Below are positions 53,817-64,000 of a stretch of DNA of 64,000 nucleotides, piece by piece. The stretch is from NCBI GenBank assembly GCA_024336345.1, contig JANFOG010000001.1, forward strand, positions 2,542,001-2,606,000, read 5' to 3'. This DNA comes from Mariannaea sp. PMI_226 (lineage: Eukaryota > Ascomycota > Sordariomycetes > Hypocreales > Nectriaceae). The position numbers and the translations under genes were made by a program. The notes beneath the pieces were generated by a model. It worked only from the letters and a program-made list of their open reading frames with translations. It did not search any database and had not been told where the DNA came from. Each line of letters starts with the position of its first letter. Within the stretch, counting starts at the first letter, position 1.

Positions 53817-55797
53817 TTTCGTTTGAGGATCACAATCTTGTGGGTGAGACGGCAAGTTCCTAACAGCAGCTTCTAGAGTCCCGTCTTGGCCAAGAGCGTG
53901 CTGGGTCTTTATTCCATTTGATTTCGTCTCTTAGCTTTCATGACTTTCATGATCAAGTGGCCGGTCAGCCTTGTCAGAGCCTTAGATTCACGCTCGAAGG
54001 CTGCCACCAGAATCCCAAACAACAAGATTCCAGACCGGCTATCGGTGGAAATTAATGGAAGGGTGGTGCCTACACAAGCGTGTATGTCCAGGGGCGCCGC
54101 GCGCAAACTCCCGCTTTTCGAGAGGCAAAGAATGTTACTATTTTCAGCTTGCTAGGTCCCCAGTTGCTAGCTCATATTTCCCAAAACCAGCCTTTGACAC
54201 AGCCACACCAGAAACGGCTAGGCTGCTTTTTTCTTAAAATTTTCCTTTTTTTTTTTTTTTTGTTCCATCCACCACTTGGTTGAGGACTGCTGTGGTTGGT
54301 GGGGGGGTATGGATTGCCCCTGAACGGCAGTGGCAGAAGTATGGAAGCAGGGGCGCCATGCAAGTATTTACGACCTACCAAAGTATGTACCCGAACTACT
54401 GTGGCACTCCATACCTGCCCCAGGGCCGAGAGTAAAAGAGCTCGTAGCCTGTGAAACATTTTGCCCCTGACGCAAGATCACACAGGATTGGGATACGGGC
54501 CTGTATAAAAAGAGGATGGCAACTCTTCCCGCAGCGGGATTGTTGGTCGAAGGAGAATGAGATGCAAGAGACCGAAAATGTGGAAGATGTCTGACCTGTC
54601 AATTGTCATCACTGCCATACCATTCGAAGCTGACATGAGGTCGCAGGTCTCCCGCAGCCAGACAAAGCGGCATTCAAATTGCATAGACGAATAAGAGGCT
54701 GTAGCGTCATGGCATGCCACGCTAGGACCCCTCCAGCGGTCGCTCAGCATTGGAGTTGATCGCACCTTGTCGGGGTGGGGGCCTAGCTGACTGACTGTGT
54801 AAGGTACAGAGTTGGAAGGTTTGAGCCAACGTTTAAAAGTACAGTCAGACTGACGGAGAGAAGCACCGTTTCCTTTTCCTTTTCTGCTACTTGTGGATGC
54901 GCCTTGCCATTTGGAATTGTCAGATTATCGGGTTAATGCATCTTCTTTCAAGGATTCTCCCATGCATTAGTGGGAGGAAAGCAATATCTTGCCATCTGTG
55001 TGTGTGTGTGTGTGTGTATTACACGATTAAGTTGCCAGCGGGCCGTCCTATCACGCTTGAGTGTCAGTGATGACATTGACGGTGGAGTTTGGGAGACTCA
55101 GGGCGAGGTGCTACGCTACCTTGGGTATCAACATGCCTACCTATGTACTTAAGATAGTACGGAGTTACATACCTACAGCACAGCAGTACAAAGTATGAGA
55201 GGGTGTAACTCCTTGCTGAAAGATGTATCCAACCAAAGAGCCCCGGGGGGCTTGCAGTTGGCGGGGCAGCTGAGGAGCCAAGGAATATCAGCGGTGGCGG
55301 GGAAAAGAGCTTCAGGCATATTACTGTACTCTGTATAGCTTGTACTCCATAATGCCTATCCTTAGTCTGTCTTCCGTACCTTGATCGGGGACCACCTTCC
55401 TGAGGGCCGAACTACCTTATGGAGTACATACTGGAGTACTCTCAGACGGGAAAGAACAGGTCAGGCAAGGTGCGGGAAGGTGCAGAGCTCGTCGTCATGC
55501 CTGCCCACCTTGTCTGCTTGCCATCAAACAGTGACGGGCTGCAAACTGGGTCTACTCGTATTTAATAATCCCTTCCTTCCGGCACATCAGATCGCTTTTT
55601 CTTCCCTCCTCTCTCTTCTCTCCTCATACCCATCATCATCTCTCCATCCACGCCTCATTCTTCGCTCTTGAGCAAACCTCACCCATCCACGCCTCTCAAT
55701 TGGTCGTTTCCAGCCTGTCCCCAGCCGAACTTCGCCAATTGTCAGCTCTCCTTGACCACACACACACCCATCCTATCTTCACCACATTACATTCATC
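53817..55797. promoter_or_regulatory. Divergent intergenic region and UAP1 promoter
   Basis: About 2 kb between the starts of the glycosylase and UAP1. Contents: a T-run at 54248-54261, a TG microsatellite (54997-55017) and, directly before UAP1 (55590-55797), a strongly pyrimidine-rich leader typical of highly expressed fungal genes. No gene or RNA recognised. Confidence 0.6.
54997..55017 (+). repeat. TG dinucleotide microsatellite
   Basis: About ten TG units in the UAP1 upstream region. Confidence 0.9.
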
Positions 55798-57305
55798 ATG
55801 GCTCCCGTCAAACCCTCCGCCGAGACTCTCTCCCAGCTCAAGGAAAAGTACGAGCAGGCCAACCAGGGCCATGTTTTCACCTTCTACGACTCCCTCTCTA
55901 GCGAGGAGCAAGGGGCTCTCTATGAGCAGCTTTCTGGCTTCGATCCCGCCCGCATCAACGAGATTACGAACCTTGCCCTGCACCCTGCCACATCTGCAGG
56001 TGTGCCCGATGTCCTTGAGCCCCTCCCCGCTTCTGCTTCTGCCAGTATCGTCGACTCCAATCCTGAGGATATTCAGAAGTGGTATGATTCAGGTCTTGAC
56101 CTAATCTCCAAGAACAAGGTTGCTGTTGTTCTCATGGCTGGTGGCCAGGGCACCCGCCTTGGAAGCTCTGCCCCCAAGGGCTGCTACGATATTGGTCTTC
56201 CATCCAAGAAGTCCCTTTTCCAAATCCAGGCTGAGCGAATCCGCAAGGTCCAGGAGCTCGCTTCCAATGCCGTTGTTCCGTGGTACGTCATGACCAGCGG
56301 ACCTACCCGAGGTCCTACAGAAAAGTACTTCCAGGAGAACAACTACTTCGGCCTGAGCAAGGACAACGTTTTCATCTTTGAGCAGGGTGTTCTTCCTTGT
56401 ATTTCGAACGATGGCAAGATCATTCTCGAGAGCAAGAGCAAGGTTGCCGTGGCTCCTGATGGCAATGGAGGTCTTTACCAGGCCCTCGTCGTCTCCGGAG
56501 TCATTGAGGATATGCGTAAACGTGGTATCGAGCACATCCACGCTTACTGCGTAGATAATTGCCTGGTCAAGGTCGCTGACCCCATCTTCATCGGCTTCTC
56601 TGCTTCTTTGAATGTCGACATTGCCACCAAGGTTGTCCGCAAGCGCGATGCGACTGAGTCTGTTGGTCTCATTCTCTCTAAGAACGGCAAGCCTGACGTC
56701 GTGGAGTACTCTGAGATTGACAAGGCTACTGCCGAGGAGGAGGACCCCAACCACCCTGGCGTCCTCCGCTTCCGAGCTGCCAACATTGTCAACCACTACT
56801 ATTCCTTCAACTTCCTCGACTCCATTCCCCAGTGGGCTCACAAGCTGCCTCACCACGTTGCTCGTAAGAAGATCCCTGCTGCAGATCTCAAGACTGGTGA
56901 GACTGTCAAGTTTGATAAGCCTAATGGCATCAAGCTGGAGCAGTTTGTTTTCGATGTCTTCCCCATGCTCTCTCTTGAGAAGTTTGCCTGCTTCGAGGTC
57001 AAGCGTGAAGATGAGTTCTCACCCCTCAAGAATGCCCGTGGCACTGGCCAGGACGACCCCGATACTAGCAAGGCCTCAATTATGGGCCAGGGCAAGAGCT
57101 GGATTGAGGCTGCTGGTGGTATCATCACCGGCGACAATGCTGATGCTGGTGTTGAAGTCTCCCCTCTCATCAGCTACGTAAGTTATATGTTGAGAAAAAA
57201 GAAATTAGTCCAAGTCCTTACTAACAATCCTTACAGGGTGGCGAAGGCCTACAGCACCTGAAGGGCACCGAGATTATTGCTCCTGCTGTTTTGGAGCGAG
57301 AATAA
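55798..57305 (+). CDS. UAP1: UDP-N-acetylglucosamine pyrophosphorylase
   Basis: Makes UDP-GlcNAc from GlcNAc-1-phosphate and UTP, the precursor for chitin, N-glycans and GPI anchors; cytosolic. Exons 55798-57177 and 57237-57305 in phase 0 (GTAAGT donor, CTAAC branch, TTACAG acceptor); 482 residues. Pyrophosphorylase motif: [17 protein letters not shown] near residue 112. Others: [31 protein letters not shown] (nucleotide site), [20 protein letters not shown], and [11 protein letters not shown]. The last 22 residues ([21 protein letters not shown]) sit in the small exon 2; without splicing the frame would end in a wrong tail. A single-copy core enzyme and a known antifungal target class. Confidence 0.95.
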
Positions 57306-57848
57306 AGTGGCTAGCAGTAGCCTCCGATGGCGACGAACGAAGTCTTGCGACTGTCACAGGATTCTGAATGTTGTGGATATCGGTGCATCATTCTTCTGCA
57401 GCAACGTTTGAGCAACCCAGACAATCCCAGCGACGGCTCCTCATCATCCCTGCCCACGGAAGCTCAAGATTTTGATTTGGAACAATATTTAATACAAGGA
57501 TATGGCGCAGCCTTTTCCTTTGCTTGGTTTTTACTTGACTTCTTTGATTTCTGGACTCAAAGAACGGGGCGGAGCGATAAAAAGACGGCTGCGGTAAGAG
57601 CAGGACAAGAAGAGTGACAGGCATACACAAAGCAAATCACGACAATGATTTTTTGATGAAGAAAAAATATGGGAGGAGTATTTAAGCGATGATAATGATA
57701 TTTTCCTCCTTTTTTGAGGAATTTACAGCCTTGGTTTTGAGCTGCTCTTTGTTTCATTCATATCGTGAACTTCTATCCTATGTCTAACAGTGTCTATCGT
57801 AGATGTATCTTCTAATCGTGAGATATTCAAACTTCTCGCGCGCAAATC
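57306..57848. other. Convergent intergenic region
   Basis: 543 bp between UAP1 and TRR1 stops; 3' UTRs only. An open frame at 57327 (96 codons) has no family resemblance. Confidence 0.6.
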
Positions 57849-59169
57849 TCATTCATGATCGGCAATGAACTTTTCCGCTTCGAGAGCGGCCATGCATCCG
57901 GTACCTGGAGAGGAGAAATTTGTTAGCAATACTGTTGGTGACTGTGTGCACATGTTTTGCGCATAAGTTGGTCCATATAGAATAAATTGTGTTCACTTAC
58001 CAGCACTGGTAATGGCTTGTCGATATCGCTTGTCCTGGACGTCACCGGCAGCGAAGACACCCTCAATGTTTGTGCTAGTGGTGCCAGGAATAGTCTTGAT
58101 GTAGCCATCCTCGTCCATGTCCAGCTGACCCTTGACAAGAGCGGTAGCGGGGTCGTGGCCGATGGCGTAAAACAGGCCGTTGGCCTCAACAACCTCCTCC
58201 TCGCCAGTCTTGTTGTTCTTGACGACCAGGTGGCTCATGAGGCCGTCGGCGCCGCCTCGGATCTCAGTGGCGGCTGAGTTGAAGCGGACCGTCACCTTGG
58301 GGTGATTGAGCAGGCGCGTGGCCATGGTCTTGGAGGCACGGAGAACATCGCGGCGGACCAGCACGGTAACGTGGCTGGCGTACTTTGTGAGGAAGGTGGC
58401 CTCCTCGGCGGCGGAATCACCACCACCAATGACGTAGAGAGGCTTGTTGCGGAAGATGGGGACGGCACCGTCGCACACGGCGCAGGCGGACACACCGTTG
58501 GACCAGTACTTGTCCTCACCGGGGAGGTGCAGACGGCGGGCAGAGGCGCCGGTGGCGATGATGATGGCGTCGGCAGTGTGTGTCTCTTCGGGGTTGAACT
58601 CGGTGGTGTACTTGAATGGGCGGGATGAGAAGTCGACGGTGGAGACGGTGTCGGTGATGACCTCGGTGCCGAACTTTTCGGATTGTTTCTTCATGTCTTC
58701 CTGGGAGGGGATGTTAGAAGGGGTGTGATGCTGGGAGGCGAAGGGGAACACCCGGGAAGAGGAGAAGGAAGGGGTGCTGAGAAGAGCGCATACCATCAGG
58801 GCGCCTCCCATGATTCCATTGGGGAAGCCAGGGAAGTTCTCAATATCGGTGGTGGTGGTCAATTGACCTCCGGCAGCGATGCCGTTGGCCATGAAACCCT
58901 CATAGAGGACAGCTGCGCAGTGTGTGAGTTTTCCAGAGTTTCTTGTTTTTCCATGTAAAGTGGAAGCTATTTGGTGGTCTGAGACGTACGCTTAAGCTCG
59001 GCTCGAGCCAAGTAAATGGCGGCGGTGTGGGCGGCGGGCCCGGAGCCAACAACTATTTTATCTCGTGTCAGTTTCTGTGATCGCGATGTGGGAGGTTTTT
59101 GGTGTTGAGGGGTAAGTAGAAGGCGGGCAAGCAGGCAAGCAAGCACATACTGACGACCTGGGAATGCAT
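57849..59169 (-). CDS. TRR1: Thioredoxin reductase (NADPH)
   Basis: Reduces thioredoxin with NADPH and FAD; low-molecular-weight type. Five exons on the minus strand: 59151-59169, 58990-59052, 58794-58912, 58001-58700 and 57849-57904 (phases 1, 1, 0, 1), giving 318 residues. FAD site: [26 protein letters not shown] site: [15 protein letters not shown] and [11 protein letters not shown]; redox centre CAVC (C140/C143) in [12 protein letters not shown] end motif [22 protein letters not shown], split by the last intron. The first exon carries only 19 coding bases. The reading frame remains open for 56 codons upstream of the ATG with mitochondrial-presequence character (see findings). Convergent with UAP1. 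Confidence 0.95.
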
Positions 59170-60853
59170 CTTCCTAACGCCAAGCTCAACGGCAAGAGAT
59201 GGTCTAGAAGTCTTTTGTATAAACGTAGCAGAAGCGACAATAGAAAGCCCAGCGCTGGAGCGAAGGGTTCGTCGAAGAGTTGAGGAAAACAGTTTGACGG
59301 ATGTTAATGGGGAAGGGAAGGGGAAGAGAGTAGTCAAAGGCGAGTGGGTTCGCGGGAGTGTTTATATGTCAGGACAAGCTTAATAAAGCACTGGGAACAA
59401 GTTTTGGGACTTTTCGACTAGAACCAGCGGAGTGTCCTAGAAGAGCACTGAAAAGTAATGGGAACTGAACTGAGCCGAGCTAAGTTTTTTGTTAGTTGGT
59501 AACGGTTTCTGGCTTGGAGGCGTTTTTTTTTTTTTTTTTTGGCTGGCCCTTCTAGAAGGGAGAGGGGGTATTGGCTCAGATTTTCGGCCTTGCCTTTTAG
59601 TTACTGGTTGCTGACTGTGTGGTACGACGTCGGGTACAGGCACGCCGGCACAAGGTGACGGAATGAAGTGGACAGAGATGGATCTGGGGGTGGACTGGGG
59701 AGAACGGGGGGGTGTCTCACTGGCTGAAGAAAGGCGTGTGTGCTGTATGACTACACTGGGTACCTTTTTCTTCCCTTTCTATCCCCCAAAATCTTCTTAT
59801 TTTTTTTGTCTTTTGCTGGTACTGTATCACGGGAACGCCGTCAAAAGAAAAGAGCAAAACTATACAGTCATCAAACAGGCTACGCTAGCTGCCTTACCTA
59901 CACAGTACCCGTCTTCATTCATGCACTCAGATTGATTACAGTACACCGATCTCGGCCCCCTTTGCTTCCTTTGCTTCCGTTGCATCATGGCTCGCATTTA
60001 GTTGCTTCGGGTCGGAGTAATTACATCGGTATCCAACTGAACTGAGCTGAACTAAACAGACGGGTTCGGTTGTTGCCTTTATTCCCCCCCCTTCCCTATG
60101 ACGCATGATACTGATTCAATAATTGATACATACGTAGCGGTAGAATATAGCCGACTTGTTGTAGGTCCACCCCAGTCAGTTGATTAATAACTCTCTTTTC
60201 TACGAACTGCAGAGTTATGTCTATTGAAGGATCAATCCTGCCTGAAACCAAAGCGCCTGACGCCATTCCGAGGCTCTCTACTTTCTCTACTTCTCTTCGA
60301 TTTCTAAGCTGCCAAGCTGCCTGCTCCCACTTCCCCCTCCCCCTCCCCCTCAAATTGATTCCAAATAGAACAGACAGGGGGTCATCTATTATTATGGGCA
60401 ACATATCATTAATCAATGGCCTATCAAGTATATCCATGGAAACAACTGCAAATCCTCAGCCTCACCCTCAGCCTCTTTGCCCAGGTTCCTTGCAGTTCAT
60501 AAAAAATCTACACAACTTTGAATGACATGGGCCATGAAGCTAACTACATAAGGCACTCTACAGATTACTTATACCGTAATCTATACCGTGCTCACTCACC
60601 AATTCGAAAAAATTTAGAGTACAGTGTGAAGAAACAGAATGAGAATTATTAATCTTGCTCTCCTTAGACCATACCATGCCACAATGTCACTACTCTTCTT
60701 TTCCCTCCTCCATGACAAGCATGATAGAATTACATTTGATGCCTTACTTTTTTCTCTTTTCATACCGTGCAAAATGTATATGGCTCTATTTAAATCACAA
60801 CCCTCTCAAAAAAAACAAAAAGGATATATATATATATATATATATATCATCCA
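59170..60853. promoter_or_regulatory. TRR1 promoter and intergenic region to VPS53
   Basis: About 1.7 kb between the TRR1 start and the VPS53 stop, both on the minus strand. 59170-59340 is in-frame with TRR1 (see findings). A T-run lies at 59523-59540. At 60326-60349 the + strand has four C-runs (C3, C5, C5, C5), a quadruplex motif on the minus strand. At 60824-60848 there is a TA microsatellite just after the VPS53 stop. No gene supported. Confidence 0.6.
60824..60848. repeat. TA dinucleotide microsatellite in the VPS53 3' region
   Basis: About twelve TA units, starting 6 bp beyond the VPS53 stop codon in its direction of transcription. Confidence 0.9.
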
Positions 60854-63509
60854 TCATCGCTGTCCCTCGTCATCTCTCTTCCCAAATCTCGCCCCTAGTG
60901 ATCCGATATCTCGCTTGAAGAACTTTCCAAAGTTGCGCAAGTTCTCGTTGATCGTCGCCTTCTCTAGCCCGCTCGGCCCCGTCCCGGCGCCGCTGCTCTG
61001 CGATATATCTCGGGCCGCGCTCAGCAGCTTCTCCCCTAGTGAGCCGGCCTCGAATCGCGGACCTCCAGACGACCCTGTAAGTGATAGTGCTGCCGCTGTC
61101 GGGCTTATCATGGAGCTACCCCCGGCTCCGCCTGAGCCGAGGCCGGTAGATACCATGAGCGGACCTAGCAACGGTGAGCTTGCCACCAGTTTATCGTTGG
61201 GCGTGCCGTCTCTGTGAATGCCAAATAGCTCCACCAGGTGAGCCTGATCCATCTTACGGACGCCCTTGAGATCCAACATCTTCTTGAAGTTTGTATCGGA
61301 TCGGTCCGCGATGTGGATGAGATATGCCTGCACCAAACCCTCGGGTGGCGACGGGCGCACCTGCAACGTCTTGAGTAACGGATCCAGTCGATTCATGCAC
61401 TGCTGAACCCGCTTCACGAAGCCGGATGGTGGCGTGTCCTGTGATGCAAACGAGGCATGATGTAACAATAATCGTTCGAATGCCTTGGTGAGCACGTACT
61501 TGTCCAATAGCATCTGTAGTCGCTTGGTCAGCTACACATTCCACTTCAGTCGTTCAGGAAAACCCATCCAGAAGGAAAACTCACCTGCTCGGCGCCGACC
61601 TCGGATATCGGTCGGCATTGCACGATGCTGTTGATGTAGGCCGCTGCAAGATGGTCGACAAGGTTGTCGCAAAAGGCTCTGGCATACTGCGGCTTTGAAA
61701 CGACGCCCAGTATTTCCGCCGTCTTGTCGCTCACATGCTTGACCAGCTCACCAACATATGAGCTCTGGTCCACGACACTCTCCATGGTGCTCCAGTTCGT
61801 GTTTCTCATTTCTCGCCACACGCTCTCGCATTCGACCTCGACCGTTCTCACAAGCGCAAGTACAGACGCGCTCGCTACGCCCAGAAACGCGTCCGACTGT
61901 GACGACAGATCCACCTTGGATGCCAGGTCGCTGTCGATGCGTTTCTTGATGCTCTCCTCAAGCTGGCACGTGTTGGTGTGCCAAAAGTCTGCTGTATTGA
62001 GGACCATGATAACATCTTGGATCGCGGGGCCTTGAGGCCCTCCACTCTGTAGTCGGTGTAGCAGCACCTGTTGAGCGTATTCATCGAGGTACTTGGCCAG
62101 CGACTTGGACAAGTCCAGTAGTCGCGCCCCCGTAGAGAGCTTGGCGCATTGTGCAAGCGTCAATTTGTAAAAGTGAAAGAGCTCAATCGCTGAAGTAATA
62201 ACTGACTGCGGCGAAAACTCCTCATCGGGGGGGATAAGTGGCTGGCTACGATACTTGGGTATCATGGCAGCGAGGGCCTTGTCTTGAGAATCAACCCAAA
62301 GGCTGAGGTATGGCTCAAAGGCGAGGGAGATGAGCCCGTGGAAGCTGTTGGTCTTCTCCTCGACTGAGCTGAGCGTGTCAATGCTCGCCCGTGAGGATGT
62401 CGCAAAACGCTTCTCCAGGCTCTGCTCGAAGTCAAGCGTCTCTTGTAGACAGCTAAGCAGGAGATTGACATCAATTTTCTGCGTGTCCGTCCGTCGCATC
62501 AGCCTCTCTAGGATGCCCTTGAAATCGTCTCGTGTCCCATCGCAGAAGGCTGTCGCCAGCGTCTCATTAGCCCTCCAGTGCGGCGGGAAAATCATGGCAT
62601 GTTCATCATCGTGCGTCTTAACCATACGTTTAAACCACGCGTACCGCCTTCCGATGTTATCCAGGCTGCCGGCCTCATCATTGCCACGGAACACCTGTCG
62701 ATACTCGCGGAGCTCGGTGTTAACATACCATGTCATGAGCCTCGACTTTGCTGAATCGCCCAGAGCATCCATGACTAGGCACGCTTCCACAAGCATACCT
62801 CTGCGAGCACCAACTTCGCCCTTAGCAAATGCCATTTCAAAGTCTTCACAAATCTGCTCCAGAAGTTCCCGTTGTAGCTCCGAAACCCCTCTGCTGAGCG
62901 TCGCAATCTGCTCAATGCTTCTATAACTATTAAAATGCTTCATGAGCTGAAGCACAGCCTGGAGCAAACCAGCGCACTCGCGATACTGCCGGGTCTTAGA
63001 CAACCCCCTAAGTTGCTCATAGGCAGTAGTAAGCATCTGCAGTCTCTTGAGGGCGGTCATGCTCAGAGTGAGGTTCTTCTTTGTTCCATCGAGTCTCTTG
63101 ATGTCGGCTGTCATCGAAGTGATGTTCTGTTCCGTCTCAATAGCCCTTGAGCGAACCGTTTCGATCTTGCGGAAAAGCTGCGCCAGCTCGGCCTGTGCCG
63201 ACTGCATGCGCTCGAGGCTCGAGTCTGGCCCGTAGGCCTGCGCCGTCTCGAGGGCGGAGATGTCGTCGGAGAGGGCATTCTGGTGGTTTTGGAGGGTCTC
63301 AGACACGCGACTAATGGATGAGATGGCGGCCGGGCGGGAAAAGAGGAGATTGATATGGTCTATCGGGTCATAGTCGACTGCGACAACGGCAATGTTAGCT
63401 CATAGGGATTCATCCAGGGGGGGTTGGCTGGTTCAGATGAGAATAGGAACGTTGAGATACCTGCATCTAGGGCAGAAGTCGCCGCTGGTCCCCCATTCAT
63501 CATTGACAT
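60854..63509 (-). CDS. VPS53: GARP complex subunit Vps53
   Basis: Vps53 is a core subunit of GARP, which tethers endosome-derived vesicles at the trans-Golgi. Exons on the minus strand: 63461-63509, 61585-63377 and 60854-61531 (phases 1 and 0), giving 839 residues. The first exon codes 16 residues (MSMMNGGPAATSALDA) and joins to VDYDPIDHINLLFSRPAAISSI, the conserved Vps53 start. The N-terminal coiled-coil region follows (SSLERMQSAQAELAQLFRKIE, AIETEQNITSMTADIKRLD). Further conserved blocks: YRSIEQIATLSRGVSELQREL, RRYAWFKRMVKTHDDEHA, FPPHWRANE and LVDHLAAAYINSI. After intron 2 comes LTKRLQMLLDKYVLTKAFERLLLHH. The extreme C-terminus is Gly/Ser-rich, then FGKFFKRDIGSLGARFGKRDDE. The open frame upstream of 63509 has no ATG. 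Confidence 0.93.
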
Positions 63510-64000
63510 TCGTCCTCCCGAAATCGCAGTCTCGAGCGCCGCGAGGGTATTTGAAGAACGTCGGTTTCGTCTGACCCTGAAACTCGAAGCTCGAAACCCG
63601 AAGCTCAAGAGCCTAGCAGGCGTGAACTGTCATGATGCCGTAAAAGTGGGTCTGCCAGCCAAGCCATGATTGTGGCTGACAGATTAAGGAACGAACTTGC
63701 CAGTAATTATTTTTCTTTCATTACACTTGTTTATCGACAAAAGATATGTATCTCTCCAAATAGAAAAACAGTACCTAGAACTTGGTACTGCCCTCAGTGC
63801 ATTTCAGATCAGAACATGGGAGGATAACTTCAATAGTCTTTAACAGAAGAATATGCGTTTTACTCGCTTCCGCTTTGGATGGAGTATAGATACTATGTAT
63901 CACTACAGCGCTGGTCATGCTCCTTGTCCTAGCCAAAGTCCCTTCTCTCCTATTCCCCTTCAGCTGCCCTATCGATTTCGAAGCTCTCTTTCTCCTTTCC
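63510..64000. promoter_or_regulatory. VPS53 upstream region
   Basis: 491 bp to the end of the window. It contains the VPS53 promoter; the last about 60 bp are pyrimidine-rich and could be the leader of a + strand gene beyond the window. Confidence 0.4.

Noticed and set aside
53817..53855. 13-codon extension of the DNA glycosylase
   Set aside because: It would start with TTG; the first ATG at 53816 gives the length expected for Thp1.
56101..56856. 251-codon minus-strand frame inside UAP1
   Set aside because: Antisense shadow caused by codon bias of a highly expressed gene.

Overview
The window is nuclear DNA of a filamentous ascomycete, most likely a Sordariomycete and probably Hypocreales. 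Short phase-consistent introns (about 50-235 bp, one of 348 bp) with GTRNGT-type donors and CTAAC/CTGAC branch sites, dense housekeeping genes on both strands, an AbaA conidiation regulator and kilobase-scale intergenic regions all point that way. Genus and species cannot be fixed from the sequence alone. All gene models were spliced by hand from reading frame, splice sites and family similarity.

Layout, left to right. 1-1821 (+): 3' part of MRD1 (rRNA processing). 2935-5670 (+): abaA, a TEA-domain developmental regulator. 5.7-10.1 kb: long gene-free region with a TGAG array and a pyrimidine-rich leader in front of 10138-11787 (+), a secreted protein with an N-terminal His after signal cleavage. 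12984-14221 (-): five-exon cyclophilin H. 14.2-21.06 kb: 6.8 kb with no supportable gene. 21061-22569 (+): membrane RING-H2 protein. 23220-24164 (-): GPALPP/DUF3752 protein. 24771-29663 (+): VPS8. 29.7-31.2 kb: diverged tandem repeats. 31200-31916 (+): GPI19/PIG-P.

31.9-42.6 kb is the most unusual part. It is AT-richer and lies between two conserved genes (GPI19 and ROK1). It holds a divergent pair of paralogous, unrecognised four-exon genes (33562-35465 on -, 37186-39379 on +) with all three intron phases conserved, a decayed coding relic near 32.7-33.1 kb, a protein-like spliced leader or mini-gene at 35.5-35.97 kb, and a small NTF2-like gene (41098-41715, -).

42596-44683 (+): ROK1 RNA helicase. 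46340-47989 (+): Tos1-like cell-wall protein. 48535-50495 (-): mitochondrial lysyl-tRNA synthetase. 51081-52556 (+): ARP4. 52836-53816 (-): TDG/Thp1 DNA glycosylase. 55798-57305 (+): UDP-GlcNAc pyrophosphorylase. 57849-59169 (-): thioredoxin reductase, with a possible non-AUG mitochondrial extension. 60854-63509 (-): VPS53.

Functionally this is mostly core housekeeping: ribosome biogenesis (MRD1, ROK1), endosome/Golgi tethering (VPS8 of CORVET, VPS53 of GARP), cell wall and GPI precursors (UAP1, GPI19, Tos1-like), redox and repair (TRR1, TDG), chromatin (ARP4) and conidiation (AbaA). There is no sign of operons, a biosynthetic cluster, CRISPR or an intact transposon. The best candidate for something undescribed is the divergent paralogous pair at 33.5-39.4 kb.
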